Part shown: positions 1 through 6,473 of the stretch, piece after piece
Position numbering within the stretch: position 1 is the stretch's first letter
Layout: each line of letters begins with the position of its first letter
Assembly (NCBI GenBank): GCA_002299135.1
Contig: DBNM01000084.1
Coordinates: 1 to 8,147, forward strand
Length of the DNA: 8,147 nucleotides
Direction: 5' to 3'
Source of the DNA: Candidatus Neomicrothrix sp. UBA672
GTDB lineage: Bacteria > Actinomycetota > Acidimicrobiia > Acidimicrobiales > MedAcidi-G1
The notes under the pieces: generated by a model
Database searches by the model: none
Seen by the model: the letters and a program-made list of their open reading frames with translations, nothing else
What the model was told of the DNA's origin: nothing
Position numbers and translations under genes: made by a program

Positions 1-236
1 TCCCCTTCTGTCATGCACACAACTTTTTCTTCGCCCTCTTCTCGTATCGCTATATCGAAATTGCCTTTCAACACCAGAAAAAATTCATCTGTTTCTTCGT
101 GTGCATGCCACACGTGCTCGCCTTCGACATGTGCTATTCGCACGTCATAGTCGTTTACTTTTGTAACGATTCGTGGACTCCATGTATCGCTAAACGATTC
201 GAGAGCTTTATTAAGGTTCACGGGTTTTTGTATCAT
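1..236 (-). CDS. Cupin-domain protein, N-terminal part (runs off left edge)
   Basis: Reading the minus strand from the ATG at 236-234 gives 78 codons without a stop before the window edge, starting MIQKPVNLNKALESF. Around residues 38-57 there is a cupin motif 1: G-E-H-V-W-H-A-H-E-E-T-D-E followed by F-F-L-V-L-K-G, matching the HxH(x)3-4E(x)6G metal-binding pattern; the two His and the Glu are the usual metal ligands. The beta-strand that follows (DIAIREEGEEKVV) fits a small single-domain cupin of about 110-120 residues, so roughly the last third, including motif 2, is missing. Such stand-alone cupins are often annotated as mannose-6-phosphate-isomerase-like, but the specific function cannot be told. 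No Shine-Dalgarno precedes the ATG; a TAGAAT box six bases upstream suggests a leaderless transcript. The gene is divergent from the DUF255 gene. Family assignment is confident, function is not. Confidence 0.85.
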   Translation of the reverse strand, partial: MIQKPVNLNKALESFSDTWSPRIVTKVNDYDVRIAHVEGEHVWHAHEETDEFFLVLKGNFDIAIREEGEEKVVCMTEG

Positions 237-242
237 GCTTTA

Positions 243-248
243 ATTCTA
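243..248 (-). promoter_or_regulatory. Candidate -10 box for a leaderless cupin transcript
   Basis: On the minus strand TAGAAT (five of six matches to TATAAT) ends six bases before the cupin ATG at 236. That spacing would put the transcription start at or within a base of the A of the ATG, the layout of leaderless genes common in actinobacteria. It agrees with the lack of a Shine-Dalgarno there. No convincing -35 box lies 16-18 bases upstream: TTGACC at 277-272 is about 23 bases away. This is an inference from motif and position only. Confidence 0.35.
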
Positions 249-280
249 TTTCTTAAATGTTTTCTGGTTAGGGTCAAGTG

Positions 281-2254
281 ATGAATCATTTGTCTGAGGA
301 AACAAGCCCATATTTACGTCAGCATGCTGACAATCCAGTCGAATGGTTTCCCTGGCGGGAAGATGCCTTTGAACAAGCTAAGGAACGAAATGTGCCTGTT
401 CTTTTATCAGTTGGTTATTCAGCGTGCCATTGGTGTCACGTAATGGCTCACGAGTCTTTCGAGGATCCGGAAATAGCCGCTTTGATGAACGAAAATTTTG
501 TGAATATCAAAGTTGATCGTGAAGAACGACCTGATGTTGACGCTATTTACATGACTGCAGTTACTTCTTTAACCGGTCGCGGGGGTTGGCCCATGACTGT
601 TTTCTGTGATCATGAAGGCAGACCTTTTCATGGTGGAACTTATTGGCCGAACAAACCTCGTGGAGGAATGCCTTCTTTTCCTCAAGTACTCGAAGCTGTC
701 ACTGAGGCGTGGGAAACAAAAAAATCAGATCTTGATCAAATGGCCACTGAATTGACTTCCCGTATAGAGCAGTTGTCTCAAATCCCCCCGGATTCATCTC
801 CACCCTCTTCTGATGTTTTAACGCAGGCAGTTTCAAATCTTATTTCGCATCATGACAGAGTTCATGGAGGTTTTGGGAATCCACCTAAATTCCCTCAAGC
901 CATGAACCTTGATTTTCTCATACGACGTATGGCTAAAGAAGACAACGCTTCAATTGAAGCTGTGGTTACCTTCACTCTTGCAAGTATGGCTTCTGGAGGA
1001 ATTTATGATCACCTGGGTGGAGGTTTCTCCCGTTACTCGGTTGATGAACGTTGGCTGGTTCCTCATTTTGAAAAAATGCTCTACGACAACGCTATGCTCG
1101 CCAGAGTTTATCTGCATGCATGGAAATTGAATTCGGATCCTAGGTGGCTTCAGGTAGCGGAAGAAACCATTGAATACGTTTTGAGGGATTTGCGTGACCC
1201 TTTGGGAGGTTTCTACTCGGCTGAAGATGCCGATTCCGAAGGCGTGGAAGGAAAGTTTTACGTCTGGGATCAAAAAGAGTTAGAAGAAATCTGTGGTGAC
1301 CACGCCGAAGAGGTCATCGACTGGTATGGGGTGACCAGTGAGGGAAACTTTGAAGGCTCTAACATTCTCTACAGGCGAAAGGTTGGCGATCTGCTTAGAC
1401 CATCTGGTGTGGAGGAATCCAGACACGCCCTTTTCGAGAAGCGCAAAGGGCGTGTGCGACCCGGTCTCGACAACAAGGTTCTCACAGAATGGAATGGGCT
1501 CATGTTGGCGACTCTGTCCGAGGCGGCTGTCGCAACTGGTCGAGACGATTGGTTGGAAGCTGCGAAGTTGAACGGCAACTTTCTGTGGGAAAACATGAGA
1601 GATGAAAATGGTCGATGGTTGAGAGCATGGCAGCCAGAAGCCGGCAGCCAGCATCTGGCTTACTCAGCAGACTATGCGGCGGCAATTGACGGTTTAACCC
1701 GTCTTGGCGAGGCGACAGGTGAAAGACGTTGGACAGAAATGGCAATAGAAACCGCTTCTGCTTTGCTTGACTTGTTTGAGGATCAAGAAAATGGTGGGTT
1801 CTTCACTACAGGCAATGATGCCGACCCTCTCATCACCCGGATGAAAGATGTTTTTGACAACGCTATTCCTTCCGCTAATAGTCTCGCTGCCGTGGCACTG
1901 TTTCGTCTGGGTTCTTTAACGGGCCAAACTAATTTTGTTGAATCAGCCGAAAGAGTCCTCAAACTTGTTTCCAAACAGGTTGCGCAGCATCCGACTGGTT
2001 TCGGTCACCTGCTCGGAGCTCTTGACATTTACCACAACGGTTCAACTGAAGTTCTGATCACCGGAAACCGATCGGATCTACTCGAAGTTGTTAACTCTTC
2101 TTTGTTTCCTGACGTTGTTTTAGCATGGGGAGAAAGTTTCTCAGGTCCATTATGGGAAAACCGTACGGGAGATCAGGCTTGGGTTTGTAGGAACTTCGAG
2201 TGTGAACTACCGATCACCACAACTGAAGATCTTGAAAAAAGTCTTAAAAGTTAG
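281..2254 (+). CDS. DUF255 / YyaL-family thioredoxin-domain protein
   Basis: The product is about 657 aa, close to the usual 650-700 aa of this family (bacterial YyaL, animal SPATA20). The start N-H-L-S-E-E-T-S-P-Y-L-R-Q-H-A-D-N-P is the family signature. A thioredoxin-like domain covers about residues 1-165, with C-H-W-C-H at about 49-53 in place of the thioredoxin CxxC, then K-V-D-R-E-E-R-P-D near 77-85 and G-G-W-P-M near 101-105. The rest (about 190-640) resembles the six-hairpin glycosidase fold, with conserved stretches such as H-F-E-K-M-L-Y-D-N and A-E-D-A-D-S-E-G. The cellular role of the family is poorly defined; a redox or sugar-related role is only inferred. I prefer ATG 281 over the in-frame GTG 278 because AGGG at 270-273 is seven bases from the ATG, and because family members begin M-N. 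No signal peptide is seen, so it is probably cytoplasmic. It converges on the transporter gene with no bases between the stops. Confidence 0.93.
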   Translation: MNHLSEETSPYLRQHADNPVEWFPWREDAFEQAKERNVPVLLSVGYSACHWCHVMAHESFEDPEIAALMNENFVNIKVDREERPDVDAIYMTAVTSLTGRGGWPMTVFCDHEGRPFHGGTYWPNKPRGGMPSFPQVLEAVTEAWETKKSDLDQMATELTSRIEQLSQIPPDSSPPSSDVLTQAVSNLISHHDRVHGGFGNPPKFPQAMNLDFLIRRMAKEDNASIEAVVTFTLASMASGGIYDHLGGGFSRYSVDERWLVPHFEKMLYDNAMLARVYLHAWKLNSDPRWLQVAEETIEYVLRDLRDPLGGFYSAEDADSEGVEGKFYVWDQKELEEICGDHAEEVIDWYGVTSEGNFEGSNILYRRKVGDLLRPSGVEESRHALFEKRKGRVRPGLDNKVLTEWNGLMLATLSEAAVATGRDDWLEAAKLNGNFLWENMRDENGRWLRAWQPEAGSQHLAYSADYAAAIDGLTRLGEATGERRWTEMAIETASALLDLFEDQENGGFFTTGNDADPLITRMKDVFDNAIPSANSLAAVALFRLGSLTGQTNFVESAERVLKLVSKQVAQHPTGFGHLLGALDIYHNGSTEVLITGNRSDLLEVVNSSLFPDVVLAWGESFSGPLWENRTGDQAWVCRNFECELPITTTEDLEKSLKS

Positions 2255-2265
2255 TTATTTTTTCA
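2233..2265. terminator. Possible weak bidirectional A/T-stem terminator
   Basis: TGAAAAAA (2233-2240) and TTTTTTCA (2258-2265) form a perfect 8-bp inverted repeat with a 17-base loop, centred on the abutting stop codons of the two convergent genes at 2254/2255. Each strand reads A-run, loop, T-run, which could act in both directions. The stem is almost all A/T, so it is thermodynamically weak, and it may be only chance in A/T-rich gene ends. No better terminator is visible here. Confidence 0.25.
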
Positions 2266-3205
2266 CTCGAAAGAATGCTGGGACTGCTCCAATGTGAAGA
2301 GCTCTAGTCTGCTCTAGTCTCTCGAATTGCTGATCCTCTTTTCCTCTTGATGAACGAAGCGTTAGCCATACAACAGCTGAAAGGCATATGGCTCCCCCCA
2401 CGAGGGTTTCGGTTCTAGGAGTTTCGTCTACCCAAATCCACACCCATAAAGGTGCTGCGACTATTTCCGAAATTAGAAGTAAAGAAATATCTGCTGAAGG
2501 CACGAAGCGATGCGCGTAATTCCAAAAGGGCGTGAAGGCACCAATTAGTATGCCTCCTCCTATGAATCCCATGAATATGTCATTTCCGGACATTTCCAAG
2601 CCAGGTCCGAATCCTGCCACCACGCCTGCGACTAATGCTGAAGCCGTACCTCCAACTACTGTTGGCACACCAGGGTCTCTTGCCGGTGAGCTTCTAACCA
2701 ATACTGTGTATCCGCCTAAAGCTACGGAAAGAACAATGGAAACTATTATTCCGACCGTGTCGCCGCCCTCCAAGCCCCCACCTACCATTACTAGTACCCC
2801 TACAAGGGAAACGAACATGGCTATGCCCGTATCTCGTGTAAGAGATTCCTTCAAGAAAAAGCGGGCAAAAATAGCTGCGTAAAAAGGGCTAGTTGACTGA
2901 ATGAGCAGGACGAAAGCTGCTGTTACACGGCTTAGGGCAACACAGTAAAGAGTGAATAATCCTCCCATGACTAGACCAGCAACTATTTGGGCACTTCCTG
3001 CTTCAATAACTGATCGGAATGGGTTTCTGCCCATACCTAGGATTATCAGGATTGATACCAGCGCAGCTGAAAGGCCTCTGACAAAAAGGTATTGCCATTC
3101 ATTAGCTTCTTCTAGATACCTGAAGGTCAGCGCACCAAAGCTGAACGCTACTCCACAAAACAAGATCACAATTGATCCTTGAAAACGACTTAACTTGACT
3201 GCCAT
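2255..3205 (-). CDS. EamA / DMT-superfamily membrane transporter
   Basis: The 316-aa product has ten hydrophobic segments at about residues 10-29, 37-58, 72-90, 95-115, 124-143, 150-170, 182-203, 209-230, 238-258 and 267-284. This is the duplicated five-plus-five helix layout of EamA drug/metabolite transporters, usually about 300 aa. The region S-T-S-P-F-Y-A-A-I-F-A-R-F-F-L-K-E (104-120) is the typical end of the first repeat (helix 4 running into the K-E loop), and S-E-I-V-A-A-P-L-W-V-W (246-256) its counterpart in the second. It is an inner-membrane exporter or permease of small metabolites; the substrate cannot be predicted. The ATG at 3205 has AGGAT ten bases upstream on the minus strand. 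Residues 285-316 form a hydrophilic, charged tail containing an exact 10-bp tandem duplication, which may have shifted its frame. The gene is divergent from the hydrolase gene and convergent with the DUF255 gene. Confidence 0.92.
   Translation of the reverse strand: MAVKLSRFQGSIVILFCGVAFSFGALTFRYLEEANEWQYLFVRGLSAALVSILIILGMGRNPFRSVIEAGSAQIVAGLVMGGLFTLYCVALSRVTAAFVLLIQSTSPFYAAIFARFFLKESLTRDTGIAMFVSLVGVLVMVGGGLEGGDTVGIIVSIVLSVALGGYTVLVRSSPARDPGVPTVVGGTASALVAGVVAGFGPGLEMSGNDIFMGFIGGGILIGAFTPFWNYAHRFVPSADISLLLISEIVAAPLWVWIWVDETPRTETLVGGAICLSAVVWLTLRSSRGKEDQQFERLEQTRALHIGAVPAFFRVKK
2301..2320. repeat. Exact 10-bp tandem duplication inside the transporter tail
   Basis: The decamer GCTCTAGTCT occurs twice head to tail, at 2301-2310 and 2311-2320. 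It lies in the codons for R-L-E-Q-T-R-A in the C-terminal tail of the EamA transporter. Because 10 is not a multiple of three, gain of one copy shifts the frame of everything after it. With one copy removed, the minus-strand reading continues E-R-L-E-L-F-T-L-E-Q-S-Q-H-S-F-E and stops at TGA (2265-2263), also before the DUF255 gene. Confidence 0.9.
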
Positions 3206-3275
3206 GACAGACCAATCCTAAATTTTATTTTCTGTTAATTGATGGATTCACTCATAAAAAGATCTAGGCGCAATC

Positions 3276-3285
3276 GACTTAAGTC
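3276..3285. promoter_or_regulatory. 10-bp perfect palindrome in the divergent intergenic region
   Basis: GACTTAAGTC is a perfect palindrome. After a two-base mismatch on each side, AA and TT flank it symmetrically (3272-3273 and 3288-3289). It lies in the 104-base spacer between the divergently transcribed transporter and hydrolase genes, 25 bases before the hydrolase start, where a dimeric repressor could act. A CATAAT box, a possible -10 for the hydrolase operon, lies at 3291-3296, and TAAAAT on the minus strand (3227-3222) is a possible -10 for the transporter; neither has a clear -35. Operator function is inferred from position and symmetry only. Confidence 0.3.
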
Positions 3286-3309
3286 TTTTCCATAATCTAA
3301 GGTTTTCAA

Positions 3310-4179
3310 ATGCCCGAACCTGAGCTTCTTGAAACTGTGAAATTATCTGATGGACGTTCTCTGTCTTACGCTAGTTTCGGTGACCCTGCAGGAAAACCTG
3401 TTTTCTATTTTCACGGTTTTCCTGGAAGTCGTTTCGAACCGCAGTCGAATCATGAAGCATACCTAAAAGCTGGGATTCGGCTTCTGGCTCTAGACCGACC
3501 TGGGATGGGTGAGTCGACTCGAAAAAGCAAGCGGAAGCTTTTGGATTGGCCTGATGACGTCGTTGAGGTTGCGAAAATTTTGAATCTGGAAAAATTCTCT
3601 GTTCTGGGGGTGTCAGGTGGTGGCCCTTACGCCTTGGCTTGCGCCAGAGCGATTCCCGGCTATTTAGATAAGGTCACCGTCGCGTGTGGGCTTGGTCCAA
3701 TGGATGCTCCTAATGCGACATCCGGAATGATGCTTTCGAATCGTGTCCTTTTTCGATACGGGCGATTTTTCCCAGCGTTGCTGCGTTTGTCAGTTTTTCT
3801 GATGGTTCGACAGCTTTCCTCGAAACCTGTAAAAGGGTTTGAAAAATTCGTTGAAGGACTTCCAGAACCCGACCGTCTTGTTCTCTCTGAACCAGAAGCT
3901 CAGGAATTTGTGTTGGCAAGTGCAGTTGAAGGAGTGTGTCAAGGTAGTGGACCTCTGTTGGAAGAAATACGTATTTATTCGAAGTTATGGGGTTTCAAAC
4001 TTGACGACCTCAATGTTCCGATAAGTCTTTTCCAAGGAGAAGTCGATATTGATGTGCCTGCCTCAATGGCCCGCTATCAAGCAGAACTGATTCCTGATTG
4101 TGAATTGAATTTGTATCCAACTGACGGCCATTTTTCACTTTTGGTTAATCATATTGATGAGATAATTGCCTCTTTATAG
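3310..4179 (+). CDS. Alpha/beta-hydrolase-fold protein
   Basis: The 289-aa product has the usual length and layout of a single-domain alpha/beta hydrolase. H-G-F-P-G at residues 35-39 is the oxyanion-hole strand, L-D-R-P-G-M-G-E-S at 61-69 the following conserved turn, and G-V-S-G-G-G-P at 100-106 the nucleophile elbow with Ser102. The acid is probably Asp246 or Asp248 in G-E-V-D-I-D-V-P, and the catalytic base His274 in D-G-H-F-S. A helical lid region spans about 130-225. No signal peptide is seen, so it is cytoplasmic. The ATG has TAAGG (3298-3302) seven bases upstream. The gene ends 14 bases before the arylsulfatase start, with no room for a separate promoter, so the two are probably co-transcribed; an esterase acting on the same sulfated compound is a reasonable guess. 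The family also includes epoxide hydrolases, dehalogenases and lactonases, so the reaction is not fixed. Confidence 0.92.
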   Translation: MPEPELLETVKLSDGRSLSYASFGDPAGKPVFYFHGFPGSRFEPQSNHEAYLKAGIRLLALDRPGMGESTRKSKRKLLDWPDDVVEVAKILNLEKFSVLGVSGGGPYALACARAIPGYLDKVTVACGLGPMDAPNATSGMMLSNRVLFRYGRFFPALLRLSVFLMVRQLSSKPVKGFEKFVEGLPEPDRLVLSEPEAQEFVLASAVEGVCQGSGPLLEEIRIYSKLWGFKLDDLNVPISLFQGEVDIDVPASMARYQAELIPDCELNLYPTDGHFSLLVNHIDEIIASL

Positions 4180-4193
4180 ATCGAAAGGAAACA

Positions 4194-6455
4194 ATGTCAA
4201 ATAGAGTCACTGGTCCAGGAGTTACGGCTGCTGAAAGCACCCCCTCTTGGGAGCCTAGACCCACGCCACCTTCTAACGCCCCGAATGTAGTTGTCATAGT
4301 TTTAGATGACACTGGCTTCTCTCACCTAGGGTGTTTCGGATCAGATATCGACACACCTAACATCGACCGTCTCGCCGAGGGCGGATTGCGTTATACGAAT
4401 TTCCACACCACCGCTCTTTGTTCACCGACGCGAGCGTGTCTCTTGAGTGGACGCAACCACCATTCAGTAGGCATGCGTTGGCTTTCAAATCTTGATACAG
4501 GGTTCTCTAATTGTCGTGGTGTCATAAGCAAATCAGCAGCCACTCTTCCTGAAGTTCTGAGAGAAAATGGTTACGGGACTTTCGCTACCGGAAAATGGCA
4601 CTTGGCAAATCTTGAAGACTGTTCCCCTGCGGGACCTTTTGACCATTGGCCTCTTCAAAGGGGCTTTAATCGTTTTCATGGTTTTCTTGGAGGAGCTACT
4701 GATCAGTTCTCACCCGAGTTGGTAATCGACAACCATGCTGTGGAACCCCCTAATGAAAGCGGCTACCACCTTTCAGAGGATTTAGTGGATCAAGCAATTT
4801 CTATGATTAGCGCTCAGCAATCATCATCACCCGGTGAGCGATTTTTTTCTTACGTAGCTTTTGGAGCTACCCACTCGCCTCATCAGGCACCAAGTTCCTA
4901 TCTCGACAAATACAAGGGCAAGTATGACGAGGGTTGGGATGTAATAAGACAAAAATGGTATGGGAAGCAACTTGATTTGGGAATAATCCCTCCGGAAGCT
5001 GAACTTTCTCCACGTAATCGTGGTGTTGAACCTTGGAGTGAATTAAATGAAGAACAAAAAGCTCTCTACGCGAAAATGCAAGAAGCTTTTGCCGCTTTTC
5101 TTGACCACACTGACGACCAGGTTGGCCGACTTGTCGATTTTTTAGAAAAACAAGAACTTTTGGATGACACCTTGATTGTTCTGATGTCTGACAATGGAGC
5201 CAGTCAAGAAGGTGGCAAACACGGAACTATCAATGAGCTCGCTTATTTCAACCTGATGCGCCTCGAAGTCAATGACATGCTCGAGCACTTAGAGGAGATA
5301 GGCGGCCCAAATCACTACAACAATTACCCGTGGGGTTGGGCACAGGCAGGAAACACTCCTTTACGTTTCTACAAACAAAACACTTACGAAGGTGGAATAC
5401 GAGACCCTCTTATTATCCATTGGCCTAATGGAATAGATGATGCTGGTGGAATACGCGACCAGTACCACCATGTGATAGACGTGATGCCAACAATCCTTGA
5501 CGTCATTGGTGTTGAACCGCCTGAAAATTTTCAAGGTGTCGAACAGCAACCTGTAGAGGGAACAAGTATGAAATATACATTCCCCTCAGATGCAGGCGAT
5601 GCGGCCACTGCGCGACCGAAACAGTATTACGAGATGATGGGTCATCGTGCCATCTGGTCAGATGGTTGGAAAGCGGTGACCATGCATCGTAAAGGTGTGC
5701 CTTTTGAAGATGAGGAGTGGGCTCTCTACGACACTTCAAAAGATTTTTCCGAATGCCACGACCTTTCAGCTGAGCAACCGGAAAAACTTAAAGAAATGGT
5801 CGATCTCTGGTGGGACGAAGCTGAAAGCTTTAACGTTCTTCCACTTGACGATCGAGGCACTGAATTGTTTGTTCTAAGAAGAGAGGACAGAGTTCCTCCT
5901 TCTAAACCGCAACGCTTTTTGGAAAACACACCCCACCTTGAACGCTTCAAAGTGCCTGATATCAGAAACCGTTCATTTGAAATCGCCGGGAAAGTCAATA
6001 TCGGCAGTTCCTCCGAGGGGGTTCTTGTGGCTAGTGGTGCCAGAACCGGAGGAATTGTTTTATATATTGCCGATGGGAATTTAGTGTTTGAATACAACTT
6101 TATGGGTTCATCCACAATCCTGTCTTCTGACAGAAAACTTGATCCCGGAGAATGTGAACTTGGTGTCTCATATCGTAAAACTGCCGAAAATCATGGCATC
6201 GCTACTCTTTACGTCACAAACGGTGACGCTCGTGATCATTTGGGGGAAGTTGAAATAGATACATTGCCTCATAGACAAACAATGTATGGAATGGACGTAG
6301 GTAAAGACTTAGGGCCGACAGTTTCTGAAAAATACGTCGGACCCTTTGCCTTTACCGGTGACCTTGACTGGATCGAGTTTCGTTTGGAAAATGATCGTGA
6401 TGATCTTGAAGCGGCTGCTGAAGTTGAAGGTAGGAATGCTTTAGCCGACCAGTAA
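4194..6455 (+). CDS. Arylsulfatase, long cytoplasmic type (type I, formylglycine-dependent)
   Basis: This 753-aa protein would hydrolyse sulfate esters. All catalytic positions known from Pseudomonas arylsulfatase can be placed: calcium ligands Asp38-Asp39 (V-L-D-D-T-G-F), the C-S-P-T-R signature at 76-80 in which Cys76 would be oxidised to formylglycine, G-K-W-H with Lys134 and His136, His227 in A-T-H-S-P-H, Asp333-Asn334 in M-S-D-N-G-A, and Lys394 in Y-K-Q-N-T-Y-E-G-G. The sulfatase domain spans about 28-545. About residues 585-733 form a C-terminal beta-rich domain found in long members such as mycobacterial AtsA/AtsD (about 790 aa). No signal peptide is present, so substrate must enter the cell or already be inside. 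The ATG has AAAGGA at 4184-4189, only four bases away. It sits in a likely operon with the preceding hydrolase. A formylglycine-generating enzyme is required but not seen here. The exact substrate is unknown. Confidence 0.95.
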   Translation: MSNRVTGPGVTAAESTPSWEPRPTPPSNAPNVVVIVLDDTGFSHLGCFGSDIDTPNIDRLAEGGLRYTNFHTTALCSPTRACLLSGRNHHSVGMRWLSNLDTGFSNCRGVISKSAATLPEVLRENGYGTFATGKWHLANLEDCSPAGPFDHWPLQRGFNRFHGFLGGATDQFSPELVIDNHAVEPPNESGYHLSEDLVDQAISMISAQQSSSPGERFFSYVAFGATHSPHQAPSSYLDKYKGKYDEGWDVIRQKWYGKQLDLGIIPPEAELSPRNRGVEPWSELNEEQKALYAKMQEAFAAFLDHTDDQVGRLVDFLEKQELLDDTLIVLMSDNGASQEGGKHGTINELAYFNLMRLEVNDMLEHLEEIGGPNHYNNYPWGWAQAGNTPLRFYKQNTYEGGIRDPLIIHWPNGIDDAGGIRDQYHHVIDVMPTILDVIGVEPPENFQGVEQQPVEGTSMKYTFPSDAGDAATARPKQYYEMMGHRAIWSDGWKAVTMHRKGVPFEDEEWALYDTSKDFSECHDLSAEQPEKLKEMVDLWWDEAESFNVLPLDDRGTELFVLRREDRVPPSKPQRFLENTPHLERFKVPDIRNRSFEIAGKVNIGSSSEGVLVASGARTGGIVLYIADGNLVFEYNFMGSSTILSSDRKLDPGECELGVSYRKTAENHGIATLYVTNGDARDHLGEVEIDTLPHRQTMYGMDVGKDLGPTVSEKYVGPFAFTGDLDWIEFRLENDRDDLEAAAEVEGRNALADQ

Positions 6456-6473
6456 CCCTCAACGTAGAGAGGG
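6456..6473. terminator. Small hairpin at the convergent sulfatase gene ends
   Basis: CCCTC (6456-6460) and GAGGG (6469-6473) pair perfectly around an eight-base loop. They sit at the three-base gap between the arylsulfatase stop (6453-6455) and the stop of the opposing gene (6461-6459). Neither strand has a T-run after the stem, so intrinsic termination is doubtful. It is the only hairpin noticed at this junction. Confidence 0.2.

Noticed and set aside
278..280. GTG at 278 as the start of the DUF255 gene
   Set aside because: The ATG immediately after it is better spaced from AGGG at 270-273 and gives the family-typical M-N-x-L start.
99..281. 60-codon plus-strand reading frame at the left edge
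   Set aside because: It lies opposite the cupin gene, has a Cys/Phe-rich composition with no family resemblance, and the minus-strand frame carries a clear cupin motif.
950..1654. Minus-strand frames (950-1273 and 1280-1654) within the DUF255 gene
   Set aside because: They lie fully inside a conserved coding region on the other strand and show no domain or start signals of their own.
2532..2882. 116-codon plus-strand frame, rich in Pro and Thr
   Set aside because: It is the antisense shadow of the transporter's hydrophobic helices, a common artefact of Gly/Val/Ala-rich membrane genes.
5391..5460. A 16-base near-repeat (5391-5406 and 5445-5460, one mismatch) encoding G-G-I-R-D twice in the arylsulfatase
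   Set aside because: The first copy is the conserved E-G-G-I-R active-site segment and the second lies in a normal family loop before Y-H-H-V-I-D. The sequence between and around them fits the family without any insertion, so chance similarity is more likely than duplication.
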